Source: Euclidia mi (Eukaryota; Arthropoda; Insecta; Lepidoptera; Erebidae). Taken from it: a DNA stretch of 64,000 nucleotides. Positions within the stretch are counted from its first letter, which is position 1. The number at the start of each line of letters is the position of its first letter. Positions 54,208-63,207 of the stretch are shown one piece after another. A model generated the notes under the pieces. The model was given only the letters and a program-made list of their open reading frames with translations, was not told the origin of the DNA and did not search any database. The DNA lies in the NCBI GenBank assembly GCA_944739405.2, contig OX123182.2:39681598-39745597 (forward strand), read 5' to 3'. The position numbers were made by a program, and so were the translations under genes.

Positions 54208-57200
54208 ATGAGTAACGATAAATGTAATACACAATCCAAAGGACAAGTTGTAGAGGTAATAATTAATTTAGCATAATTAATAAAGCATTTAGATTGGTAT
54301 AGGCTGTGTGCATTGTTTTATACACCTTATTTTTTCACATTTTAGAGCTTGTTCTATGAAACAACCCACGACCAGAGCACAGCTCACAAAAAGTCAAGGT
54401 CTCCGATCACGGCACTCAGTTCTCCCCACCAGGTGGAGTCCAGATCACCTAGCAGGCTATCGACACCACCCCATAGAGAGTCCAAATCACCCTACAGGAA
54501 GTCCAGACCACCCAGCAGGGTGTCAACACCACCTCACAGAGAGTCCAAATCACCCTGCAGGAAGTCCAAGTCATCCTGTAAGAAGACCACCAACTCCTGG
54601 CAAGGAATCTAGGGTATCTTCAAGCAGTAGCTCTTCAAGTTCGTCATCATCAGGCTCTTCTACCTCTTCCTCAAGTTCCTCCAGCTCTTCGTCTTCAAGC
54701 TCAACTTCCACAGCTTTATCTGCTAAATCAGACCAGTGCAAAATAAGCAACAATTAACATGAAATAGAAGCAGATGAAGTGAAAAACCTTGCCACTGACA
54801 ACAAAACTGATAATTGCTCACTTACTCCTGAAGAACTCAAATCAAACCAATTAAATGATGCAGACTTTGGTAGTGATGATGTCATAGAAGACACTCCTCC
54901 ACGCCTTGTGAAAAAAAATCGCAGTAAGTTAGATCGTACTTTTATTGTTCATCAAACCACAGCTGGGACACAGGACTCTCTTTATTACAGTAGGCTATAC
55001 TCGTAGTTCCTACAAGCTGACCAATGCGGGTGAAAGACGCGATGATAGATAATTGTAAACCTATTATTCTTTCAGTGTAAGGACAAAGTCACAACCACAA
55101 ACGCCACAGCGAGAAATTTAGTTTCATATTCTGATTCTTCTTCTCAAGATTCAGACGACTGCCATAATTGTGACATTCAACAACTAGCAAACCCGAACCA
55201 AAGTATTCTTTCTGATGAAGAGTCTGACATTGTGGCGAGACCCGAAAAACACCAAAGAGTAAGTAAGATGATAGATAATCTATATTTTTATACAAATGTT
55301 TCTAATATAAGTACTTCAGAGTGAGTTAGTCATAAGAAAAAATAAATAAACATTATAAATATGTACAAATACAAGTCATTGAATAAAAATAATAAAAAAT
55401 ACATACATACATAAAATAGAAGTTATTACTAATAAAATATAATAATAAAATAATAGTGATAAGCGTTTGTACTCAATCATTTGACTGATTTTAGGATCCG
55501 ACTAGCCGTGGAGTGAGCCTCAACGCTTTGCGATTTCGGTAGTTTTCCCTGATGAGAGTGACGTGGATCTGAGTGACGATGATCCTACCTATGTGCACGA
55601 GCCAAACTATAAAAACAATCAGAAGATATTTTTTATTCCTTCGTCAAGTTCCCATGATTCCGATTCTGATACTTTAAATACAGAAGTGAAAAGAAGCCGA
55701 AAACGAGTAAGGGATACTTCGAAATGGAACAAAACAAGGCCAAACGTCTTCGTAATAGTGGCAAGCCTTACACCTCCGCATCTAAGAGCGAGAAAAAGAT
55801 TCCAGCTCGCTGTCTGCAGCCACCAAGTACGGAGAGATGCAAACTTGAATGCACAAATAAAATTGGTACGGATTCTAGATATCAGCTATTTAAATACTAT
55901 TGGAGTTTGAGTAACCTGTCTAAGCAAAGGGTTTATATAAAATCGTCCATGGTGGATATCAAACCTAAGTACCAATATACTATTGCAGAAAATCCCCGAA
56001 AGCCAAACAAAGCATATTATTTCACTATTCTTTCTCTTAGCGTTATCCCAGTTTCAGTCTGGGGTCCGCTTTCTAGTCTAACCGGATTTAGCTGAATATT
56101 AGCTTTTCCACGGAGCGACTGCCTGTCTGTCCTCCGCAACCCGAAGGGATAGCGATATTCCATGGTTTAGACTAGTGTCAGTTTATTTAGAAGGTACTGA
56201 CGCCCTGTAACGACTGTCAAAGATCTTCATGACAACCGGGACCGATGGCTTAACGTGCTCTCCGAGGCACGGGACAAGCGATAATTAACAATTCAATACG
56301 CACATAACTCCGAAAAGTCATTGGTGCGCGCCGTGGATTCGAACCTGATACCCTCTGCATGGCAGTCTGTTGGTATATCCACTCGGCTATCGCTGCTTGC
56401 CATTATTTCACTATTGATAATCGACAAATCAGAGGTTGTAAAACATTTTTTAAAGCCACACTGAGCGTTTCGGACCGAATGATATTCACCACACAACAAA
56501 AAACAAATGAAAATAACTTTTTGGAAGAAGACTTACGAGGAAAGCATAAGAGTCATAAGAAAATGAATCCAGATTTAATACAAGATATCAGAAACCACAT
56601 AAACTCCATCCCTCGGATGGAATCTCACTATTGCAGGGTTACTTCAACTAAAGAGTACATAAACGGAGGAAAGACGATCAAAGGTAAGATATAGGAAAAA
56701 AGAAAAGATACAGGAAGTTACATGAATTATTACAACACCTTTAAAAAGGAGTTCAATATATTTTCAGCCTAAAAAAGACAGGTGGGATCTATGTTTATCT
56801 TACGAAAATTCTACTGCTGACCAGAAAAGAGGTATTTAAGAAAAATATGACCTACATCACGAAGAAAAATTACTAAGTAGGAATGAAAAAAAGGCAGACC
56901 AAAAAAATATTACTGATAATAACAAAGTCGTCGTTTACGATCTGCTAGCTGTGCTGCAGTGTCCGCGTGGTTACTCGTCGGCTTTCTATTAGTCAAAACT
57001 CAATAGTTATAATCTGACCGTCACCGAGTTGTCTCAACTTGATAAAAAATGTGCCTATGACAGACATTGTACATAGCTATTTTTGGACTGAATCTGATGC
57101 AAAGCGTGGAGCTATTGAGATAGGTACATGTGTTTGGAAATATTTAGACGAAGTTAGCAGGGACACACGGAATCCACTAAACATAATATTTTATTCTGAC

Positions 57201-57808
57201 AATTGTGGCGGTCAGAATAAAAATATGTTTATAATGACGCTGTACATGTACGCCGTTTACCTTTTGAATATTCAAAGCATCACTCATAAATTTCTGATCC
57301 GTGGGCACACTCAGAATGAGGCAAATAATGTACAGAGCCTAATAGAAAAAGGAGTTAAAAAAAAAAAAAACTGGCCCATTATACCCGCCGGTTCAATACA
57401 TTACACTAATTAAAAACTCAAAAAAAGTAATCCCCCTATCAACGTCCATGAGCTAAGCTTTGATAGTATTCTGGACTTCAAATTGTTGCAACAAGAATGG
57501 GGATATTTAATTACGGGACGGATTAAAGCGGCCAGAACGTCAATTGGAATGAGATCAGAGTATTGAAAGTGACAAAAGAAAATCCGTTGCTGTTCTACTA
57601 TAAGACATCATACAAGGAAGAAAACTACAGGGAAATGAGTGTGCGCAATAAACAAAGGAAGATGAAGTCAGCCACTGAGATCAAGTTAAACCCTGCTTAC
57701 ACGGAGAGGCAGCTAATAAACGCCAATAAAGTGAAGGACTTGAAAGAGCTTATTGCAAAAAGTCTGATTCCTCCGTATTATGCCAGCTTTTATAATTCAA
57801 TTTTTTAA
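54208..57808 (+). pseudogene. DDE-1 transposase gene: multi-exon, SR/Ser-rich N-terminus, broken
   Basis: Probable exon 1 is 54208-54255 (donor GAG|GTAATA). Exon 2 starts at 54346 after TTTTAG and encodes tandem PPHRESKSP.RKS repeats, then a long poly-Ser run. Exon 3 is 55076-55258 (phase 0, donor AGA|GTAAGT), and another starts at 55495. Next come RSRKRVRDTSKW, YYFTI/DNRQIRGCKTFF (split by a SINE), DLRGKHKSHKK and INSIPRMESHYCR. The catalytic part has VVVYDLLAVLQ (Asp, 56939), FYSDNCGGQNKN (Asp, 57198) and GHTQNE (Glu, 57318), a plausible DDE triad. It ends LIPPYYASFYNSIF. Frameshifts plus stops at 54755, 56837 and 56990 make it inactive. Confidence 0.72.
56030..56401 (-). mobile_element. 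SINE-2b in the DDE-1 transposase, 14-bp target duplication
   Basis: Perfect ATTATTTCACTATT repeats lie at 56016-56029 and 56402-56415. On the minus strand the tRNA-like head reads AGCGATAGCCGAGTGG (A box) and GGTTCGAATCC (B box), ending GGATAACGCTAAGAG. Removing it joins YYFTI to DNRQIRGC in frame, so it entered a then-intact reading frame. A sister copy is at 22689-23055. Confidence 0.9.
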
Positions 57809-58807
57809 CTTAAGCACTTACTTCAATGCTCAAGAATATTTTTTGACAATTTTTCAAGAAGTATTTTTTACGGATATACATAGTTGCAACCTATAAGACT
57901 TATTAAGACTAATGATTAAACCAATTTATAATTTTTCGTACCAGTTACAGATTAAAAGTTGTTACCTTACTTAGTACAAGTTACCTGAATATTTACCTAA
58001 ATAAGAAATTGTTCGTACTTTAAAAGTACATATATATAGGTACATTACGTTATTTGTTCTAGGAAGTTTATGGAAACTAGATCTCAAGAAGCATTTTTGT
58101 GATGAATACTATGAAAGAGTGACTTTGATCAGTAATTATTGCATAAGTAATTTAGGTGCTGACTTAATCAGTAAGCGCAATCAAGAGCAGTATCATTTAT
58201 ACACAAGCAAGAGTGTACAAAATAGCTCTTCCATCTATCGCGCCACGATGTCTTGTGTATAGCTGGGAAAGCTCTTAGTAAAAAAAATCTGAAATTACTG
58301 ATTACTATAACTATTATTATTTTAAGGATACAAAAGCAGTTTTGATAAAACTTTAATGCCAATTGTTACAACATTACTTACGAATAAAAATAACTTTCAC
58401 GAAATATTTCTGCATTTTTATTTCTACTTTACTGATAAACTGTAATGAGTGTGAAACGTCAAATTAAACTTATGGAATATCTAAAACAACACTGATTTAT
58501 TATGTTTTATTTCAGGAATATTTCAACAATTTGTTACAATTTTTAAAACAAAACTGGAATAAGTAGGAACTCAAGAAAAAAACCTCTCTTATTCATCGTT
58601 AAACAATCAAATAAATTATTTCGTTTAATTATTAATATTCGCTACACGTTGCCCTACAATTCAAGGTCAAGTACTTTAATCTAGCATCATAAACACGTCA
58701 ACGACGAGACAATCTTTCTGACACGGCAAAAGCTCAAAACTTTGACAGCGATTTTCCACAAAAGCGCTTTTTTGAGTTATTTCATTTTAGTATTTAACGA
58801 GCGACAT

Positions 58808-59053
58808 GATCATTTAGACGACCGTTACCGGATGCCAACTTTGAGGCGGGATATAAAAGAGTCCATTGCAATGATCCTCAAAAAACCACCAGATCCTACA
58901 AGTGCTGTTCCTTCTCGTGCAAAACAAGGACGGTGTGGCTTTTGTCCAAGGTCCAAAAACAGAAAAACGAGGACTATGCGTCAAAGGTGCAAAATACTTA
59001 TTTGTTTGGAGCATCAGGTAAAAGTTTGTGCAAAGTGCTCAAACTACGTTTAA
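58808..59053 (+). pseudogene. piggyBac transposase C-terminal Cys-rich domain (PB-1)
   Basis: The frame reads HLDDRYRMPTLRRDI, then GRCGFCPRSKNRKTRTMRQR and CKILICLEHQVKVCAKCSNY, a Cys/His-rich domain like that closing piggyBac transposases, which recognise the terminal repeats. It is separated from upstream coding by DDE-1 and lacks the catalytic core. The ATG at 58742 belongs to DDE-1 sequence, not to this gene. Confidence 0.8.
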
Positions 59054-59321
59054 CTTTGTGTAATAAAGCTAGTTTGTGATCTCAAGTTACTGATTATTTA
59101 TAATAAAACGTATGTTCATGTATTGTTTTTTTTTATTTTAAGAATTACAGTCATTTTATTATGGGGTGTTCCAGCACCCCAGTGTAAGAATAACATGTGC
59201 GCCAAATAGTGTAAAATTCTAGGGTTAACAATAACACAAGTTTGTACATTGTTATCAGATATATCATCATCATCATCATGTCAGCCTAGAGACGTCCGCT
59301 GCTGGACATAGGCCTCCCCCA

Positions 59322-59361
59322 TATAACTGGTCTGTGTGGTATCCACACAGACCAGTTATAT
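59322..59361. repeat. perfect 19-bp palindrome in COMP-1
   Basis: Arms 59321-59339 and 59343-59361 (AACTGGTCTGTGTGG core) with a 3-base loop. COMP-2 has a single related arm (GGTCCAGTTATAT, near 62097). Confidence 0.85.
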
Positions 59362-59633
59362 AATTATAGATATTTCTCGTCGCTAATGACAAGTGGCCAA
59401 TGTCAGTGTGACAGTTCTTAAATGAAATTAGCTACTAAACAGCCGATTTTCGGTAATTAATTTTGACAGTTCTTAAATCATATTAGTCGACAAATTTTTC
59501 GTTATGCAAGACGCTAGAGGTGTTAAATTTTTTTTCGAGTTAAATACATCTTAATTCAATTTAAGAAGGCCCACTAGCACAACGATTCTTAGGCCCACTT
59601 GCGTAACGTTCGATTTAAGTCACTCCTTAATTT

Positions 59634-60392
59634 AAAGAACAATGGCAGAATTTGGTCTGGGTTTGTTGTGGCGACCTTAAACTTCATATGAACAAAACAA
59701 ATTGGTTTTTTTTTCTAAGATTTTAAATATTTTCACTTTATCTCGTTAAAGCTGGAGTATTTTATGATGATAAAAAGCATTCCAATTGATTACGAATATT
59801 TTTTTTTATTTGATTGTTGCCATAGACAATGGTGTGACAGGAATAGACGTGAGTGCCATATCCGTATCGATTATTAAATAAGTAATCGATACGATCAACC
59901 TTTATAGAGTTGGTTTGGTTTAAAATGCAGTTATTTAATATTTAATCAACATTATATCAATAAGCTAATATTTTTGAAGCCTAACAACGTTTAAATCAAA
60001 TAAAAACGTCACAGCATCGTTTTAAAGTTGTATCGATTTCACATAAAATCGATCTAAAATGTGCAGCTCTGCTTTTGTCTTTGGCTGTGACAGTTAGATG
60101 CTACAAAATACTTCCGCGTTTTGATGTCAATCTGACATATGACATTTGATCATTCAAACGTACCTACCTACATTGTTTAACTTTCATACTATAACTTTCA
60201 TTGTACCTACATTGTTCATTCTTAACTAAAACTTCAAACACCGATATCTTCTTTTTCCACCTTTCCTGAGTGTAAATAGAATCATTTATAGACTCTGTTT
60301 CTTACGCCAATTTTTTTGATGTATTTTTTATTACTGTTCGCTTCAATTTAATTTCAGACATTTTGATGTATGGAGATCTGCCATTGTCCTTT
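59634..60392 (-). mobile_element. E1b, inverted second copy of E1
   Basis: It begins AAAGAACAATGGCAG and ends CTGCCATTGTCCTTT, and its body is the reverse complement of 42297-43052. The two copies lie 16.6 kb apart in opposite orientation. It interrupts the left arm of COMP-2. Confidence 0.8.
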
Positions 60393-60599
60393 GTTGAACA
60401 GAATTAACAGCATAAAATAATTTAACTTAAGAGTATTTAGCGTCCTCTTGTACAACGACAACAACGCTTAGATTTAGTTAAACATTTTATGAGGTCGGTA
60501 AAGTAGTTTCTACGTTTTGTTTCATGGCATGATGACATTTTTTTACAATTTTAACGATGTTATGCGTATGCTTTTGCATAAGACCTTAGACTATATATA
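60393..60599. other. short unassigned stretch in COMP-2
   Basis: It lies between E1b and SINE-1b and does not match COMP-1 at this position. It contains GCGTCCTCTTGTACAAC, faintly like a Helitron-like end. No coding frame is supported. Confidence 0.35.
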
Positions 60600-61006
60600 C
60601 ATACATACATACATACATATCGTCACGCCTTTTATCCCCGAAGGGGTAGGCAGAGGTGTATTTCTACACCCACTTTTCGCCAGATATACTTTAGTCCCAC
60701 GTAATAAGGGGCGAGCCTATTGCCGTACCGGGCACATTTCCAGACTCCGTGCTGCTACTGAGAATTTCGTGACAGAAAAACCCAATAACACTGCCCGACC
60801 CAGGAATCGAACCCGGGACCTCCCGATCCCACGCGCACATTTATGCCGCGAGACCAACGAGGCAGTCGTTTATGGTTTGATGTCGAGTTTTCCGTCTCTA
60901 CGCAAAGATGGTATTTGCATCGTGATATCCCTTAGTCGCCTCTTACGACACCCACGGGAAGATAGGGGGTGGTGACACTTGTATTCTATGCCGTCAACCA
61001 CACGGC
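60600..61006 (-). mobile_element. SINE-1b, near-identical to SINE-1a
   Basis: By eye it differs from 2165-2567 at only about ten positions over 400 bases. It carries the same tRNA-like B box and a CATACATA tail. CTATATATA occurs at both borders (60591-60599 and about 61006-61014), a likely target duplication. Confidence 0.88.
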
Positions 61007-61107
61007 TATATATATATATATATATTCATAAAACAAAACGCACTGTCGTCGCCCCTAGCAACGAAATGACAATTGACAAATAATAACTAGACATTTTTGA
61101 GCATTAA

Positions 61108-61975
61108 CCCTAGAACCCTACAAGGGGTGCAGGTGCACCCCTCACCGATTTGTTTTCTAGATATCTCAATTTATTTAATATCCACGCATTCGCCCGTCAG
61201 AGTACTTAAGTTTGGTGTCAACCTCTTGCGTTACGCCAATAACGTGACGACAGCTGCGTTATGTGGTTGCCTGCATAAGTGCTGTGGGGTACGCCAATAC
61301 CCCAGTGTAGTAAAATCGTAAGTTACTTTATTTATTACGATTGATGGATTTCTATGTAATATGTTATTGAATTTTATTGTTTATTAAAACAATTCTCTTA
61401 TATGAATTAAATACCAAGACCACGAATGTGGCGACGAAGAAATAGAAGTTGGGATTAGTTGTAATTCCTGGGTTGTGTTCAAGATCAAATAATAAGCCAA
61501 AAATAAAGTTGCGGCGAACATTTTTGAAACAATTAGAACATTTGGAACTGATACATGAACATTTGGAGGACCGGTACCGGATGCCAACTTTGAGGCGGGA
61601 TATAGAAGAGTCCATTGCAGCGATTCTCAAAAAACTACGACACCCTACAAGCGCTGTTCCTTATCGTGCAAAACAAGGACGGTGTGGCTTTTGTCCAACA
61701 TCCAAAGACAGAAAAACCAGGACTATGTATCAGAGGTGCAAAATACCTATTTGTTTGGAGCATCAGGTACAAGTTTGTGCAAAGTGCTCAAACTAAGTTT
61801 AACTTTATGTAATAAGGTTGATTTGTGATCTCAAGTTACTGATTATTTATTATTAAACGTATTTTTATTAATTGTTTTTATTTTTATTTTAAGAATTACA
61901 GTCATTTTAGTATGGGGTGTTCCAGCACCCCAGTGTAGGAATAATATGTGCGCCAGATAGTGTAAGTTTCTATGG
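61108..61975 (+). mobile_element. PB-2, internally deleted piggyBac-like element
   Basis: TTAA (61104-61107 and 61976-61979) and CCCTAGAACCCTACAAGGGG at the left; the right end reads TTTCTATGG, one base off the CCTAGAA form. The same subterminal GGGGTGCAGGTGCACCCC and GGGGTGTTCCAGCACCCC hairpins are present as in PB-1. It holds only the C-terminal coding part, is about 868 bp long, and represents the PB-1 structure before DDE-1 inserted. Confidence 0.85.
61449..61796 (+). CDS. 115-codon remnant of a piggyBac transposase C-terminus, open frame
   Basis: An uninterrupted frame encodes NNKPKIKLRRTFLKQLEHLE, then EHLEDRYRMPTLRRDI and the Cys-rich GRCGFCPTSKDRKTRTMYQR and CKIPICLEHQVQVCAKCSN. This equals the last part of a piggyBac transposase, including its terminal-repeat-binding Cys-rich domain, without the DDE core. 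The ATG at 61449 is probably fortuitous. If translated, it might bind piggyBac ends without cutting. It may simply be undecayed by chance. Confidence 0.55.
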   Translation: MGLVVIPGLCSRSNNKPKIKLRRTFLKQLEHLELIHEHLEDRYRMPTLRRDIEESIAAILKKLRHPTSAVPYRAKQGRCGFCPTSKDRKTRTMYQRCKIPICLEHQVQVCAKCSN

Positions 61976-62594
61976 TTAACAATAACACAAGTAGGTAGGT
62001 ACATTGTTATCAGCTATATCATCATCACCATCATGTCAGCCTCTTAACCAGATCGTCGGTCCACCTCGTGGGAGGCCTACCTCTGATGCATCGTCCGGTC
62101 CAGTTATATAATAATTCTCGTCGGTAATGACAAGTTGCCAACGTCAATGTGACAGTTCATAAACGAAATTAGCCACTAAACAGCCGATTTTCGGTAAATA
62201 ATTTTGACAGTTCTTAAATCATATCAGTAGACAAATTTTTCGTTGTGCAAGACGCTAGTGGTGTTTAATATATTCTTTTTCTCGTTAAACACATCTTTTG
62301 TGCAAGTGGGCCTTAGTATATTCTGCGCTTAAATTACCGGTGACTTACGCCATTTACCGAGGCCCGGCGGATACGGCGTGTGGCAACGTTTGTTGCATAC
62401 GTAATATGCCGGTTATCGTTTACGCTTCAGGCCGTTATATGTTTAAATCGGTATATAGAAAATATCAAGATTTGATACATATATAAACACAAAGCTTATT
62501 GATAACACTCTAGTATTGCTTGTACTATTACTTTCAGTGCAGTTCTGATTCGTTGTCAGTGCAGTTCTGATTAGTCTATCGGCTTTATATATTA

Positions 62595-62990
62595 CTAGAG
62601 GATGCCCGCGGTAACACCCGCGTTATTTAAGGCTACTGCTCCGCTCCCGTCGCTCATAGCGTAATGTTATAAAGCCTAGCCTTCCTCGATAAATGGGCTA
62701 TGTAATACCGAAATAATTTTTCAAATCGGACTAGTAGTTCCTGAGATTAGCGCGTTCAACCAAACAAACAAACTCTAATGTATATTAGTACTAGACGATG
62801 TCCGCGGCTACACTCGGATTATTTAAGGCTACTACTCCGCTCCCGTCACTCATAGCATGATGTTATATAGCCTTTAGCCTTCCTCGATAAATGGGCTATC
62901 TAACACTGAAATAATTTTTCAAATCGGCCCAGTAGTTCCTGAGATTAGTGCGTTCAACCAAAAAAACAAACAAACAAGCTTTATATATTG
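62595..62990 (+). repeat. head-to-tail dimer of a CTAG-starting repeat
   Basis: Two units of about 195 bp (from 62595 and 62791) each begin CTAGANGATGNCCGCGG and share TTATTTAAGGCTACT, CCTCGATAAATGGGCTAT and CAAACAAACAAACT-type ends. The opening motif is a common lepidopteran repeat start. The units are roughly 85% alike. No coding content. Confidence 0.75.
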
Positions 62991-63207
62991 CAAGTTATTA
63001 ACTGTCCTCACTGAGAAGTGCAAGAAATAAATAAAGCATCTTTATATTACTGGTAGAGCCACCAGTAAACAAAAATCTCCAATATTAACAAATAGAAACT
63101 TTTAGCTTTATATATTAGTATAAGATATTAGAGCTGTGAAACGAAACACGACTGCCACATTAAACGAGCCTCCGCCTATAGTAAAAAAACTCACTGTTCG
63201 TATTCTA

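Larger units (their letters stand above)
53471..58803 (+). mobile_element. DDE-1, 5.33-kb DNA transposon with 4-bp target duplication
   Basis: It is inserted in the C-terminal coding part of PB-1. ACAT occurs on both sides (53467-53470 and 58804-58807), and PB-2 shows the empty site with a single ACAT. The ends are inverted: CGCTCGTTTAATATTAAA at the left and CGCTCGTTAAATACTAAA (inverted) at the right. One decayed multi-exon gene on the plus strand encodes a transposase of the type with the SDNCGGQNKN motif (I associate this with Pfam DUF7869). A 4-bp duplication would fit Sola-type elements, but I cannot confirm that assignment. Confidence 0.8.
52863..59224 (+). mobile_element. PB-1, internally deleted piggyBac-like element split by DDE-1
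   Basis: It is bounded by TTAA (52859-52862 and 59225-59228) with CCCTAGAA at the left and TTCTAGGG at the right, the canonical piggyBac target and terminal motif. Subterminal hairpins GGGGTGCAGGTGCACCCC (left) and GGGGTGTTCCAGCACCCC (right) are present. Without the 5.33-kb DDE-1 insertion it would be about 1 kb. It keeps a short N-terminal reading frame near 53227 (MAVRGLSDEELSYKA) and the C-terminal Cys-rich region (58808-59053) but no catalytic core, so it is non-autonomous. Confidence 0.85.
52772..59552 (+). mobile_element. COMP-1, MITE carrying a piggyBac derivative (first copy)
   Basis: The left end GGCCCATTTGCGTAACGTTT follows a TTA (52769-52771). The body continues through TTTAAGTCACTCCTTAATTT and CGAAATGACAATTG into a piggyBac-type insertion at TTAA (52859), and resumes at 59225 with AACAATAACACAAGT, CAGCCGATTTTCGGTAA and ATTTTTCGTT. 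The same flanks surround the second piggyBac copy in COMP-2 (59592-62312). The right inverted end is replaced by another MITE-like end, GGCCCACTAGCACAACGATT. TTA targets and GGCCCANTTGC ends suggest a PIF/Harbinger-type MITE. Confidence 0.75.
59592..62312 (+). mobile_element. COMP-2, second MITE copy with piggyBac cargo
   Basis: TTA (59589-59591) and TTA (62313-62315) flank GGCCCACTTGCGTAACGTTC at the left and GTGCAAGTGGGCC at the right, an inverted end. Its left flank (TTTAAGTCACTCCTTAATTT) is interrupted by E1b, about 660 bases of other DNA and SINE-1b, then resumes at 61056 with CAACGAAATGACAATTG and enters PB-2 at the same TTAA as in COMP-1. It begins within 40 bases of the end of COMP-1, in the same orientation. 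Confidence 0.8.

Noticed and set aside
54308..54757. 149-codon ORF starting MHCFIHLIFSHF with His/Pro repeats
   Set aside because: The upstream ATG is in an intron and the first half is a shifted frame of the SR repeats. Only the serine-rich half fits the DDE-1 gene after a frameshift.
58742..58807. ATG at 58742 as the start of a 103-codon zinc-finger gene
   Set aside because: The first 22 codons come from the right end of DDE-1. The Cys-rich part belongs to the interrupted piggyBac frame.
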